A model generated the notes under the pieces. It was not told the origin of the DNA, did not search any database, and worked only from the letters and a program-made list of their open reading frames with translations. From the NCBI GenBank assembly GCA_008087055.1, contig VIEA01000001.1, positions 610,415 through 674,414 on the forward strand: a stretch of DNA of 64,000 nt, read 5' to 3'. Shown one piece after another: positions 28,954-36,695 of this stretch. A program made the translations under genes and the position numbers. This DNA is from Gammaproteobacteria bacterium LSUCC0096 (GTDB lineage Bacteria > Pseudomonadota > Gammaproteobacteria > Pseudomonadales > Litorivicinaceae). Every line of letters begins with the position of its first letter. Position 1 is the first letter of the stretch.

Positions 28954-30072
28954 ATGAAAACGGAGATGATTTTGTCGACTTCTATCCATGAACGTGTGAT
29001 TGCGATTCTCTCAGAGCATGATGACCCCTATCGCGAAGCAAATCTTGGCCGTAGCGGCGCTCTGACACGCTGCGAGCTGAAAGAGGGTGAGCTTGATGTT
29101 GAGCTAACGTTTAAGTATCCGCTTGCTGGGATGACACGATCATTAGTCAAGCAGCTAAAACCAAAGCTCGAGGGGATAAAAGAAGTCAAAGAGGCGTTTA
29201 TCCGCGTGCGTCACGAAATCCCAGTGACACCAGCTCGTGAGGGGACAGAATCGATTCCAGGTGTTCGCCAGGTGATCTGTGTTGCCTCAGGCAAAGGTGG
29301 TGTTGGGAAATCAACCACAGCGGTCAACCTCGCTCTGGCATTACAAGCAGAAGGTGCTCGTGTCGGCCTTTTAGACGCCGATATTTATGGCCCGTCTCAG
29401 GCTTTGATGTTGGGTGTACAAGGTCAGCGTCCAGAGACTCCCGATGGCAAGTCGTTTAATCCTGTGATTGCGCACGGGATTCCCGTGATGTCTATGGCGT
29501 TTCTGCTCACAGAGCGTTCACCGACGATATGGCGTGGACCGATGGTGAGTGGTGCCTTTACCCAGATGCTCCGACAGACCAATTGGGGCAATCTCGATTA
29601 CCTAGTGATCGATTTGCCGCCGGGAACAGGTGATATTCAACTGACGCTGAGCCAACAAGTTCCTGTGAATGGAGCCGTCGTTGTGACGACCCCACAAGAT
29701 ATTGCTTTGCTCGATGCTCGCCGCGGTATTGAAATGTTTAGACGAGTGGAAGTGCCGGTTCTGGGTGTCATTGAGAACATGTCATTACACCGGTGTTCCA
29801 AGTGTGGTCATACAGAACATTTATTTGGTGAAGGCGGTGGCGATAGAATTGCGGCAGAATATGACACCGAATTGCTTGGTGCGCTGCCTCTCGATTTGAG
29901 TATCCGTCAACAGACAGATATCGGAAAGCCAACTGTGATCAGTGATCCAGATGGTGTGATTGCGCAATCGTACCGTGATATTGCTCGACGCACAGGGGCG
30001 CGACTTGCCCTTTTTGCCGAGCGCAGTGGCTCGAGCAGTTTAATTACGAAAACCCAAGGGACTGATGAGTAA
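28954..30072 (+). CDS. apbC: Mrp/ApbC family Fe-S cluster carrier ATPase
   Basis: P-loop ATPase that carries [4Fe-4S] clusters to apo-proteins; about 372 aa. An N-terminal MIP18/DUF59-like domain is followed by the deviant Walker A SGKGGVGKSTTAVN, DADIYGPSQ, and the cluster-binding CSKCGH. Three starts are possible. The ATG at 28954 is listed, but a TTG at 28972 has a better placed GGAG (28962-28965, spacing 6) and removes only six residues. A TTG at 28891 is unlikely. The metG/apbC-dcd order is typical of gammaproteobacteria. Confidence 0.93.
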   Translation: MKTEMILSTSIHERVIAILSEHDDPYREANLGRSGALTRCELKEGELDVELTFKYPLAGMTRSLVKQLKPKLEGIKEVKEAFIRVRHEIPVTPAREGTESIPGVRQVICVASGKGGVGKSTTAVNLALALQAEGARVGLLDADIYGPSQALMLGVQGQRPETPDGKSFNPVIAHGIPVMSMAFLLTERSPTIWRGPMVSGAFTQMLRQTNWGNLDYLVIDLPPGTGDIQLTLSQQVPVNGAVVVTTPQDIALLDARRGIEMFRRVEVPVLGVIENMSLHRCSKCGHTEHLFGEGGGDRIAAEYDTELLGALPLDLSIRQQTDIGKPTVISDPDGVIAQSYRDIARRTGARLALFAERSGSSSLITKTQGTDE

Positions 30073-30075
30073 TCC

Positions 30076-30642
30076 ATGACTATTAAATCCGACCGCTGGA
30101 TTCAGCACATGGCTGAAACCCAAGACATGATCACACCGTTCGAAGCAGGACAAGTACGTACACGAGACGGCGAAAAGCTGATTTCTTACGGTACATCGAG
30201 TTATGGCTACGATGTGCGCTGTGCCGATGAATTTAAAGTATTCACCAATATTCACTCGGCGGTGGTTGATCCAAAGAATTTTGATGAGAAGAGCTTTGTC
30301 GACATCAAATCAGATGTCTGCATCATTCCACCAAACTCTTTTGCGCTCGCAAGAACTGTCGAATATTTCAAAATTCCCGAGGATGTATTGACGATTTGTT
30401 TAGGTAAGTCCACCTATGCACGGTGCGGGATTATCGTGAATGTCACGCCCCTTGAGCCTGAGTGGGAAGGTCACGTCACACTTGAGTTCTCGAATACGAC
30501 AAACCTGCCAGCAAAGATTTACGCCAACGAGGGCGTTGCCCAGATGCTATTTTTCCAATCCGATGAGCGTTGTCTGACCACGTATCGCGATCGTGGCGGT
30601 AAATACCAAGGACAAACCGGGGTTACACTTCCTAAAGCCTAA
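30076..30642 (+). CDS. dcd: dCTP deaminase Dcd
   Basis: Deaminates dCTP to dUTP for thymidylate synthesis; 188 aa, homotrimer of the dUTPase fold. The hallmark segments [32 protein letters not shown] and [12 protein letters not shown] contain the nucleotide-binding Ser/Arg and the catalytic Glu. It starts 3 nt after apbC with no clear ribosome site of its own, suggesting translational coupling. The end is [11 protein letters not shown]. Confidence 0.97.
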   Translation: MTIKSDRWIQHMAETQDMITPFEAGQVRTRDGEKLISYGTSSYGYDVRCADEFKVFTNIHSAVVDPKNFDEKSFVDIKSDVCIIPPNSFALARTVEYFKIPEDVLTICLGKSTYARCGIIVNVTPLEPEWEGHVTLEFSNTTNLPAKIYANEGVAQMLFFQSDERCLTTYRDRGGKYQGQTGVTLPKA

Positions 30643-30650
30643 GGATAGGA

Positions 30651-31520
30651 ATGAATACAGAAGAACGTTATTTGCTCCGGATTACCTGTCCAGGACGAAC
30701 AGGACTGGTCGCAGCGATTACTGGATTTTTGGCTGATCAAGACTGCTTTATCACGGAGTTGTCTCAATTTGACGATATCCAGACCGGGCGATTTTTTTGT
30801 CGTGCTGAATTCTTTAAGCCTGAGTCCGGTCGAACACCAGATGAGCTCTCGGATTTATTTTCAGAAATCGGTTCGCGTTTTGAAATGGATTGGAAGTTTA
30901 TTAACCGCTCAGTCCCTCATCGAACATTGATTTTGGTGTCCAAATTCGATCATTGTTTGAATGACCTGCTGTACAGAAAACAAACTGGCGAACTGAATAT
31001 TGATGTCACAACAGTCGCATCGAACCATCCTGATCTCGAGCCATTGGCGCGTTTCCATCAAGCCCCCTTTGAAGTCTTGCCAACAGCGAAATCGAAACTG
31101 GCGACCAAGGCTGCTCAGGAGGACCGAATTCGACAGTTAATCGATGAGCAAAGCGTCGATCTTGTTGTTCTCGCGCGTTATATGCAGGTCTTGTCTGATG
31201 AGTTATGTCAGGATTTGGCTGGGCGTTGCATCAATATTCATCACTCATTTTTGCCAAGTTTCAAAGGTGCTCGCCCATATCATCAAGCGTATGAACGGGG
31301 TGTGAAGGCAATTGGCGCGACAGCACACTATGTGACTGCGGATTTAGATGAGGGACCGATCATTGATCAAGAGGTCGCTCGCGTTGATCATACATTCGGC
31401 CCAGATCAGTTATTAGCGACAGGCCGTAACATGGAAAACTACGCACTTTCGCGCGCTGTGAAAGCGCATAGCGAACATCGCGTTTTCTTGAATGGACATA
31501 AAACGGTGGTATTGAAATGA
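30651..31520 (+). CDS. purU: formyltetrahydrofolate deformylase PurU
   Basis: Hydrolyses 10-formyl-THF to formate and THF, balancing one-carbon pools; 289 aa. An N-terminal ACT domain ([20 protein letters not shown]) is followed by a formyltransferase-like domain with [19 protein letters not shown] and the catalytic Asp in [10 protein letters not shown]. It is coupled to folD by an ATGA overlap (31517-31520), so two one-carbon enzymes are produced together. AAGGATAGG precedes the start. Confidence 0.96.
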   Translation: MNTEERYLLRITCPGRTGLVAAITGFLADQDCFITELSQFDDIQTGRFFCRAEFFKPESGRTPDELSDLFSEIGSRFEMDWKFINRSVPHRTLILVSKFDHCLNDLLYRKQTGELNIDVTTVASNHPDLEPLARFHQAPFEVLPTAKSKLATKAAQEDRIRQLIDEQSVDLVVLARYMQVLSDELCQDLAGRCINIHHSFLPSFKGARPYHQAYERGVKAIGATAHYVTADLDEGPIIDQEVARVDHTFGPDQLLATGRNMENYALSRAVKAHSEHRVFLNGHKTVVLK

Positions 31521-32383
31521 CGGCAACCCGAATCGACGGAAAAGCGTTTGCGGAACAAGTTCGTGAAGAGGTTGCTGAGGGTGTAAAAGCGCTGCAAGAA
31601 GCTCATGGAGTGACCCCGGGATTGGCTGTTGTTTTGGTTGGCGAAGATCCAGCGAGCCAAGTGTACGTGCGAAATAAGGTGAAGCAGACCGAAGCTTGTG
31701 GCATGAACTCTTTCCACCACGTGTTGGATGCATCAACTTCTCGTGAGTCGCTGATGGCTTTGATTAAGTCTTTGAACGATGATCCAGAGGTGCATGGCAT
31801 TTTGGTTCAGTTACCACTGCCGGAACATCTTGACTCGAAAGATGTGATAGAGGCGATTGATCCGGCGAAAGACGTTGATGGCTTCCATACCAGTAACGTA
31901 GGTGAGTTATGGACCAGTGGTGAACCTTTTGTTCCATGTACGCCGCTTGGTTGTCTGAAGCTTCTCAAATCCGTTGAGCCCAATATTGCAGGTAAGAATG
32001 CGGTGGTGATTGGTCGCTCGAACATCGTAGGTCGTCCGATGGCTGCTCTTCTCTTGAATGAATCAGCCACTGTCACGATTGCGCACTCAAAGACCAAGGA
32101 TTTGCCAAGCGTATGCCGTCAGGCGGATATTTTGGTTGCGGCAGTCGGTCGTCCGCAGATGGTCAAGGCGGACTGGATCAAGCCTGGTGCTATCGTTTTA
32201 GATGTAGGGATTAACCGCATCGAAACAGACGATGGGAAAGGCCGACTTGTTGGCGACGTCGATTTTGACGATGCGTCGACTGTGGCTGGGGCAATCACAC
32301 CCGTGCCCGGTGGTCCTGGTCCGATGACAATTGCCTGTCTTTTAGCCAATACACTGGAAGCAGCAAAGCGTTCAATCTCTTAA
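31517..32383 (+). CDS. folD: bifunctional methylenetetrahydrofolate dehydrogenase/cyclohydrolase FolD
   Basis: NADP-dependent oxidation of 5,10-methylene-THF and hydrolysis of methenyl-THF; 288 aa. The catalytic Lys is in [13 protein letters not shown], the folate-site motif is [10 protein letters not shown], the Rossmann motif is [15 protein letters not shown], and the conserved end is [15 protein letters not shown]. The start overlaps the purU stop. Six bases after the stop begins the palindrome at 32390-32411. This is the last core-metabolism gene before the accessory block. Confidence 0.97.
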   Translation: MTATRIDGKAFAEQVREEVAEGVKALQEAHGVTPGLAVVLVGEDPASQVYVRNKVKQTEACGMNSFHHVLDASTSRESLMALIKSLNDDPEVHGILVQLPLPEHLDSKDVIEAIDPAKDVDGFHTSNVGELWTSGEPFVPCTPLGCLKLLKSVEPNIAGKNAVVIGRSNIVGRPMAALLLNESATVTIAHSKTKDLPSVCRQADILVAAVGRPQMVKADWIKPGAIVLDVGINRIETDDGKGRLVGDVDFDDASTVAGAITPVPGGPGPMTIACLLANTLEAAKRSIS

Positions 32384-32389
32384 GTTATT

Positions 32390-32411
32390 GACTTGGACTC
32401 AAGTCCAAGTC
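32390..32411. repeat. 10+10 bp inverted repeat downstream of folD
   Basis: GACTTGGACT (32390-32399) and AGTCCAAGTC (32402-32411) flank a central CA. The core matches the palindrome at the end of holB (59230-59245) at 15 of 16 bases. Only scattered T residues follow, so it is not a standard terminator. It may be a transcription-end hairpin or a protein-binding site. Confidence 0.6.
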
Positions 32412-32458
32412 AGCTCTTCTCTTCGAATTTTTCACTAACTTCTCATCAATCAGTCAGC

Positions 32459-32490
32459 TTGAATTTGATAGGTGAGAGGTTACACTTATC
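32459..32490 (+). promoter_or_regulatory. possible promoter and operator of the HigBA-type operon
   Basis: TTGAAT (32459-32464) and TACACT (32481-32486) are 16 bp apart. An imperfect inverted repeat, GATAGGTG (32467-32474) and CACTTATC (32483-32490), covers the spacer and -10, as expected for toxin-antitoxin autorepression. If correct, transcription would begin only a few bases before the GTG at 32497. Confidence 0.4.
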
Positions 32491-32496
32491 GCCATA

Positions 32497-32772
32497 GTGA
32501 GTTTTAAATCAAAGCGTCTAGCTCGGTTTTATAGGTCAGGATTCGTTCGCGGTCTTCGGTTTGCAAACCAAGCTCGCGTGGAAAGTGTTTTGTCCCGTTT
32601 AGATGATGCCTACTCGCTAGAGCAATTTACGAGGCCTCAAGATCGTCTGCATCGTTTGCGTGGAAACTTGAACGGCTTTTGGTCTGTTCGAATCTCAGCA
32701 AACTATCGAATTATTTTTCGATGGGTTGATGGCGAAGGCGCCCACGATGTGGATTTGTTGGATTATCACTAG
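32497..32772 (+). CDS. higB: HigB-type (RelE/ParE superfamily) toxin
   Basis: Small basic protein, 91 aa, of the HigB/RelE fold. The family pattern is visible in FVRGLRFANQARVESVLSRLDDAYSLEQF, LHRLRGNLNGFWSVRISANYRIIFRW and the final DVDLLDYH. HigB toxins are ribosome-dependent mRNA endonucleases, blocked by the adjacent antitoxin. The gene starts with GTG, and the toxin precedes the antitoxin, as is typical of hig loci. It lies 12 bp before the HigA-like gene. Functionality cannot be judged from sequence. Confidence 0.85.
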   Translation: MSFKSKRLARFYRSGFVRGLRFANQARVESVLSRLDDAYSLEQFTRPQDRLHRLRGNLNGFWSVRISANYRIIFRWVDGEGAHDVDLLDYH

Positions 32773-32784
32773 GAGATTTGATTG

Positions 32785-33180
32785 ATGCGTATGTTTAATC
32801 CTCCTCATCCCGGTCGACAGGTTCGGGAGGATATCGAAGCACTCGGTTGGACCATCACAGAAGCAGCTGGGTATCTCGGTTGTTCGCGTAAGCAGTTATC
32901 TGATATTGCGAACCTTAGATCGGGAATATCCCCCGAGATGGCAATCCGGCTCAGTGCAATTATCGGTGGTTCGCCAGGTCTCTGGTGCAGAATGCAGTTG
33001 AGCTATGACTTATGGCAAGTTGAAGGTCGTACAGACGAGATCCTATCAACGGTCAATCAGCCGCCCAAGGAAAAGTACTGGATTCATGATGAAGAGGGCG
33101 GATACTTTGATCCGCCCGATCTTAAATTGATGCTGAAAAACGCATCTGGCCCAATGAAGAGCAAAAAGTCAGTGGGGTAG
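32785..33180 (+). CDS. higA: HigA-type antitoxin with extended C-terminus
   Basis: XRE-family antitoxin and autorepressor, 131 aa. It opens with the HigA hallmark NPPHPGRQVREDIEALGW. A helix-turn-helix follows (TITEAAGYLGCSRKQLSDIANLRSGISPEMAIRLSAI, residues about 24-60), then WCRMQLSYDLWQVE. HigA proteins are usually about 95-105 aa. Here about 35 extra residues (KEKYWIHDEEGGYFDPPDLKLML and onward) follow the core. The ATG at 32785 has AGGAG 9 nt upstream. The end overlaps the convergent btuM-like gene by 12 nt. Confidence 0.87.
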   Translation: MRMFNPPHPGRQVREDIEALGWTITEAAGYLGCSRKQLSDIANLRSGISPEMAIRLSAIIGGSPGLWCRMQLSYDLWQVEGRTDEILSTVNQPPKEKYWIHDEEGGYFDPPDLKLMLKNASGPMKSKKSVG

Positions 33181-33738
33181 TGCTTCTGGTGCCTTGGCTT
33201 GCAAATACATGCGGTACAAAGCACTTGCCACGATGAAGGCGACAGCCCAATAGGCTGAGCTTGAGAATGCAGCTGGTGCATACATCAGTTCACGGCTCAC
33301 AAACTCAGCCATGGTTGGCTCAAAATTCCCTGACCACAGATAGAAGCTTCCACTCGAAATCAGTTCACAAACCAAGGTTCCAACCATCGCGAATCCAAAG
33401 AACATCGCAAAACCGGAAAGATTGCCATTCAGGTATGGCTTCACTAACCGGCCCGCCATCCACATGGAGAAGTAAGCTGGGATAAGCATTCCATAGGCAA
33501 CCGACAAACAAGTGCCTGGTACTCCACCAAATGTAAACGCGTAGGCGTCGATACCGACTGCCAGAGACATAAACCAAGCAAAAGACCATGTAGGTAGGAG
33601 AGCCCCGGCTACCATGAAAATCATCCAAGATGCTTCAGGAAGCGCGTTGAACCCCGAGAAATGGGCGCCACGTGTTGCCAGCATCAGAACAGCTAAAGTC
33701 GCTGTGAAAATGTATCGGTTGGTGTCATGGGTTTTCAA
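33169..33738 (-). CDS. btuM: BtuM-like cobalamin transporter (predicted ECF-type S component)
   Basis: Membrane protein of 189 aa with about six hydrophobic helices. It is translationally coupled (TTGA) to the BtuB-like receptor under a cobalamin riboswitch. Size, topology and B12 control match BtuM, a solitary S component that brings B12 across the inner membrane in some proteobacteria. Cys77, in GGVPGTCLSV, sits close to the position of the cobalt-ligating Cys80 described for Thiobacillus BtuM (family knowledge; not aligned here). No ECF ATPase genes are nearby. The start is TTG. The identification rests more on context than on recognised motifs. Confidence 0.6.
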   Translation of the reverse strand: MKTHDTNRYIFTATLAVLMLATRGAHFSGFNALPEASWMIFMVAGALLPTWSFAWFMSLAVGIDAYAFTFGGVPGTCLSVAYGMLIPAYFSMWMAGRLVKPYLNGNLSGFAMFFGFAMVGTLVCELISSGSFYLWSGNFEPTMAEFVSRELMYAPAAFSSSAYWAVAFIVASALYRMYLQAKAPEALPH

Positions 33739-35510
33739 AATTCGTACCTCAGTTCTATCTCGAGTTCTCTGCCAGGGAGAGCATAACTCTTGCTGCCACT
33801 GTGAAGCACTCTATCTTTGTCGAATGCATTTGTTAAATTCGCTTTCACATTTATGTCAGAAAATTTTCGAGAAAAGCTGACGTCAGCGACAACATATCCA
33901 GACAGCACGTAATTTGATTGCTCATCGTAGTTGGTATACATCTTGGATTGACCATGTAGGTCCAAAGAAATCATGCCTCCAAACGATGGGTACTCAGCTC
34001 GATAATTAATCTGCTTCTCGGGCGTGTAGGCCATGGCTGTGTCAGAGTAATTCTCAACTGCTGTCTTTACCAAACTAAAAGTAATATTTTGGTGTAATGC
34101 GCCAAGTAAATATTCCGCAGAAATCTCAATACCAGTTGATGAGGCGTTGCCCTCATTCGCTTGGCTGATCGAAATAAAATCCTGAGTTTTAGTCCGATAA
34201 GCTTTTGTTTTTATCCAGCCAATTTTAATCGGCCAAAGGGACTCAACTGCGATCATCGAAACCTTCTCTGGCTTAAGGTTTTGGTTGTAGTCGCTTACAG
34301 CCCAACTCAGATCGTACTGAGCTTTGTCGGCAAGAGTGGGGTATCTAAAGGATCTCGCAAATGTAACTTTTGACGAAGTGCCAGTTTCGCTCGGTAGTTC
34401 AACATTTAAGTTTGCCGCCGACTGGAGGCCATTGGTTGAATGCTCTTCACCGCGTAGCGAACCCGATATCCTTCCTACTGACATTAACGTGGTGTTTGCT
34501 GAAGCGAATAATCCAGTCAGACTTTGTTCGTCGGCGAGAGCATAGTAGGCGTCACCTCCGGGAGAATAATTAGTTTGGCGGTATTCCCCGCCAAATTGAA
34601 AATTTGTTAGGTAATTTGATACGAGATTGATACCGCTATTATCGGATGTGTATATATTTTTTGACGATGCATCAGAATTATAAGCGGTGGTAGATAGTTC
34701 CGATCTATCGATACTGAAATTCAACGTATCGTTCAACTTTCCAGCAATACGCATTGATGTAATTTCGGTGTCGACGAGATTTTGGTCAAGTCGGCCATTA
34801 TCAATTTCATTTGTCGTAGAACTTTTAGACAGGTCAATCGAAGTTAACCCTACGTTCCGCTCTTGCGAAGTCCACGAAATAGTAGAAGATCCCGTTGTAA
34901 AACCATCGTTATCAGGCTGCGACGCTGGCTGTGAGTCATAACCAGATGACGCTTGGTAGCTGGCTATTAGAGAGATGTTGCTCGTTTGAAGCTCCAGTGC
35001 TTTGGCAACTGTGAATCCCCTAAGATTGTGGGTGCCGCTATTGACGGATACATGATCTTTAACAGAGGTTCCGCCGGTAATTATATTGATGACGGCCCCA
35101 GCAGATCCCGAACCGAAGACCACTCCCTCACCTAAAGAAAAGTATTCGATTCCTTGAACTATCGCTAAATCGATCCACTCTAGCTGGGCTTCTCCTTCTG
35201 TAACGTTGGTAAGAGGCGATCCATTCAGAAGTATGAGAACGTGCTCATCTTCAAGTCCAAACGCCCGTATGTTCGTTTTTGATGTTTTGGTGCCAAGCGA
35301 ATAAACAGTGAAAGAAGTTGTTTTCTGCAAAAGTTCTGCCAATGAATTGGCATTTGTAGCTTCAATCTCTGCTTTTGATATGTACCTAGCAGGTGATGAA
35401 TTACTTAGCAGGTTGGATTTGACGTCGTATTTGATGTCTAGTTCTGTCGCGATTGCAGTCTGCGACAATAACGCTGCCACAGGTATGGCGGCAATATATT
35501 TGAGATTCAT
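33735..35510 (-). CDS. btuB: TonB-dependent outer-membrane cobalamin receptor (BtuB-like)
   Basis: Outer-membrane gated porin for vitamin B12, 591 aa from the ATG ending at 35510 (AGGG at 35517-35520, spacing 6). A signal peptide (MNLKYIAAIPVAALLSQTAIA) is followed by the plug domain, with IRAFGLEDEHVLILLNGSPL and GSAGAVINIITGG. A beta-barrel follows that ends in LEIELRYEF with a terminal Phe. The cobalamin riboswitch directly upstream identifies the ligand better than the protein does. The gene is clearly more AT-rich than its neighbours: sampled 60-bp lines at 34621 and 34681 are 33% and 38% G+C, versus 53% in a sampled purL line. This suggests transfer. Confidence 0.87.
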   Translation of the reverse strand: MNLKYIAAIPVAALLSQTAIATELDIKYDVKSNLLSNSSPARYISKAEIEATNANSLAELLQKTTSFTVYSLGTKTSKTNIRAFGLEDEHVLILLNGSPLTNVTEGEAQLEWIDLAIVQGIEYFSLGEGVVFGSGSAGAVINIITGGTSVKDHVSVNSGTHNLRGFTVAKALELQTSNISLIASYQASSGYDSQPASQPDNDGFTTGSSTISWTSQERNVGLTSIDLSKSSTTNEIDNGRLDQNLVDTEITSMRIAGKLNDTLNFSIDRSELSTTAYNSDASSKNIYTSDNSGINLVSNYLTNFQFGGEYRQTNYSPGGDAYYALADEQSLTGLFASANTTLMSVGRISGSLRGEEHSTNGLQSAANLNVELPSETGTSSKVTFARSFRYPTLADKAQYDLSWAVSDYNQNLKPEKVSMIAVESLWPIKIGWIKTKAYRTKTQDFISISQANEGNASSTGIEISAEYLLGALHQNITFSLVKTAVENYSDTAMAYTPEKQINYRAEYPSFGGMISLDLHGQSKMYTNYDEQSNYVLSGYVVADVSFSRKFSDINVKANLTNAFDKDRVLHSGSKSYALPGRELEIELRYEF

Positions 35511-35555
35511 TTTTGGCCCTAGCCGCGCCCACCGCACGCCTTAAGTTCGTGACAC

Positions 35556-35736
35556 GCTAGGTAGGTCTCCGGGCTTATTCAGGACAATTCCATTTGTCGA
35601 ATCACACACACCTTCCCATCATCAAGACAGTGGCATTCGTGAGGATTCAGGACTGAACATACCGTTGCGGGGGCAGCTTCGGACTTGGCTAGGCCGTACC
35701 GAATTCCCTGTTATGCCGATCGCTCGGCCACCTAAC
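35556..35736 (-). ncRNA. cobalamin (B12) riboswitch
   Basis: Read on the minus strand, the RNA contains the conserved core GCTGCCCCCGCAACGGTA (complement of 35662-35679) and the B12 box AAGCCCGGAGACCTACCTA near its 3' end. The closing P1 helix pairs 35728-35736 with 35556-35565 over nine base pairs, two of them G-T. It precedes the btuB-like gene and would lower its expression when adenosylcobalamin is plentiful. The promoter lies immediately upstream. Confidence 0.95.
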
Positions 35737-35748
35737 GAGAAGGGCGGG

Positions 35749-35776
35749 AGTATAGAGGTCGAGGTTTTAGATGCAA
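35749..35776 (-). promoter_or_regulatory. predicted sigma70 promoter for the riboswitch-btuB-btuM transcript
   Basis: On the minus strand TTGCAT (35771-35776) and TATACT (35749-35754) are 16 bp apart. The predicted start, near 35742, lies only about 6 nt before the first P1 base, so the leader is essentially the riboswitch itself. Confidence 0.6.
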
Positions 35777-35788
35777 CTCGTCTTTCGG

Positions 35789-36640
35789 CTAAATGGCAGT
35801 AATAACGAGTGCGGCAACAGCCCAAAGAAGCAGTGATCTTTCAGCGAGAGACTGCGTTTCTTCAATATGATAGCGAGCTGCATCATCACCATCGCCAACC
35901 AATGGCTCCTGTTTGATGAGGCCTTGTACGCAACGGGACCCACCGAGTTTGACTCGCAGTGCTCCAGCTGTGGCAGCAATTAACACACCTGCTTCTTGAT
36001 CAGAGAAGTCATTCGCTTGGCGCGTCCATATCGCACGCGATCGCTCACGATCTCCCATAAACCCGAGTGTTAAAGCCATCAAACGTATTGGCACCCAGTT
36101 CAGTAGCGACACCCAGCGTTCGGAGGTCTCACCTGAGCCATGACGGTCAGCGATGACTGTTGATGTCCAATACAACAAAATTCCTGGAAGACCGCCGAGA
36201 GCAAACCAGGTAAGAGGAATAAACACTTTTTGCGCGAGCTTTAAAACCTGCGACTCAACTGTAATGCGTGCAACACCGTTTTCATCGAGTTGGCTTGCAT
36301 CGGTTCCTGAAAATTCACTGAGTTTGATTTGTGCTTGCGAAAACGATCCGCTTCGGAGCTCGGTCAAAATCGCTTTGGAGTCTTCCGTCACCCGGCCGTA
36401 CTCAATGATCAGTACCAGTGCACAAAATGTCACCACGGCACCAATCAAAGGCATGTAAGCGATGATTGCACCGAGTGTGACTGAACCTCCAACGATCAGT
36501 GGGAGACGCAACGTATTTGGCAATGCATCTGTCGCTTTTTCGATCGCGCTAATGACTTGCAGGCGATATGGCTCAATACGATCAGATGCAACAAGGCGGC
36601 TGAAAAGGAGAGCGGCAACGGCCAAAATCAAAGCGTTCAT
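35789..36640 (-). CDS. CobD/CbiB- or AmpE-like integral membrane protein
   Basis: Polytopic membrane protein, 283 aa. The segment RWVSLLNWVPIRLMALTLGFMG matches the shared core of CbiB/CobD (adenosylcobinamide-phosphate synthase) and AmpE. The later AGALRVKLGG followed by EPLVGDGD resembles the CbiB motif, while the C-terminal SLAERSLLLWAVAALV and the total length resemble AmpE. A B12-salvage role is attractive because the riboswitch and btuB follow 50 bp downstream, but those genes have their own promoter. Without alignment I cannot choose between a B12 enzyme and an AmpE-like signalling protein. Confidence 0.6.
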   Translation of the reverse strand: MNALILAVAALLFSRLVASDRIEPYRLQVISAIEKATDALPNTLRLPLIVGGSVTLGAIIAYMPLIGAVVTFCALVLIIEYGRVTEDSKAILTELRSGSFSQAQIKLSEFSGTDASQLDENGVARITVESQVLKLAQKVFIPLTWFALGGLPGILLYWTSTVIADRHGSGETSERWVSLLNWVPIRLMALTLGFMGDRERSRAIWTRQANDFSDQEAGVLIAATAGALRVKLGGSRCVQGLIKQEPLVGDGDDAARYHIEETQSLAERSLLLWAVAALVITAI

Positions 36641-36695
36641 GAAAAATCCTTTAAAGTTTTAGAAACTGTAGCATGAAGCCAGTTACACTTGCGTT

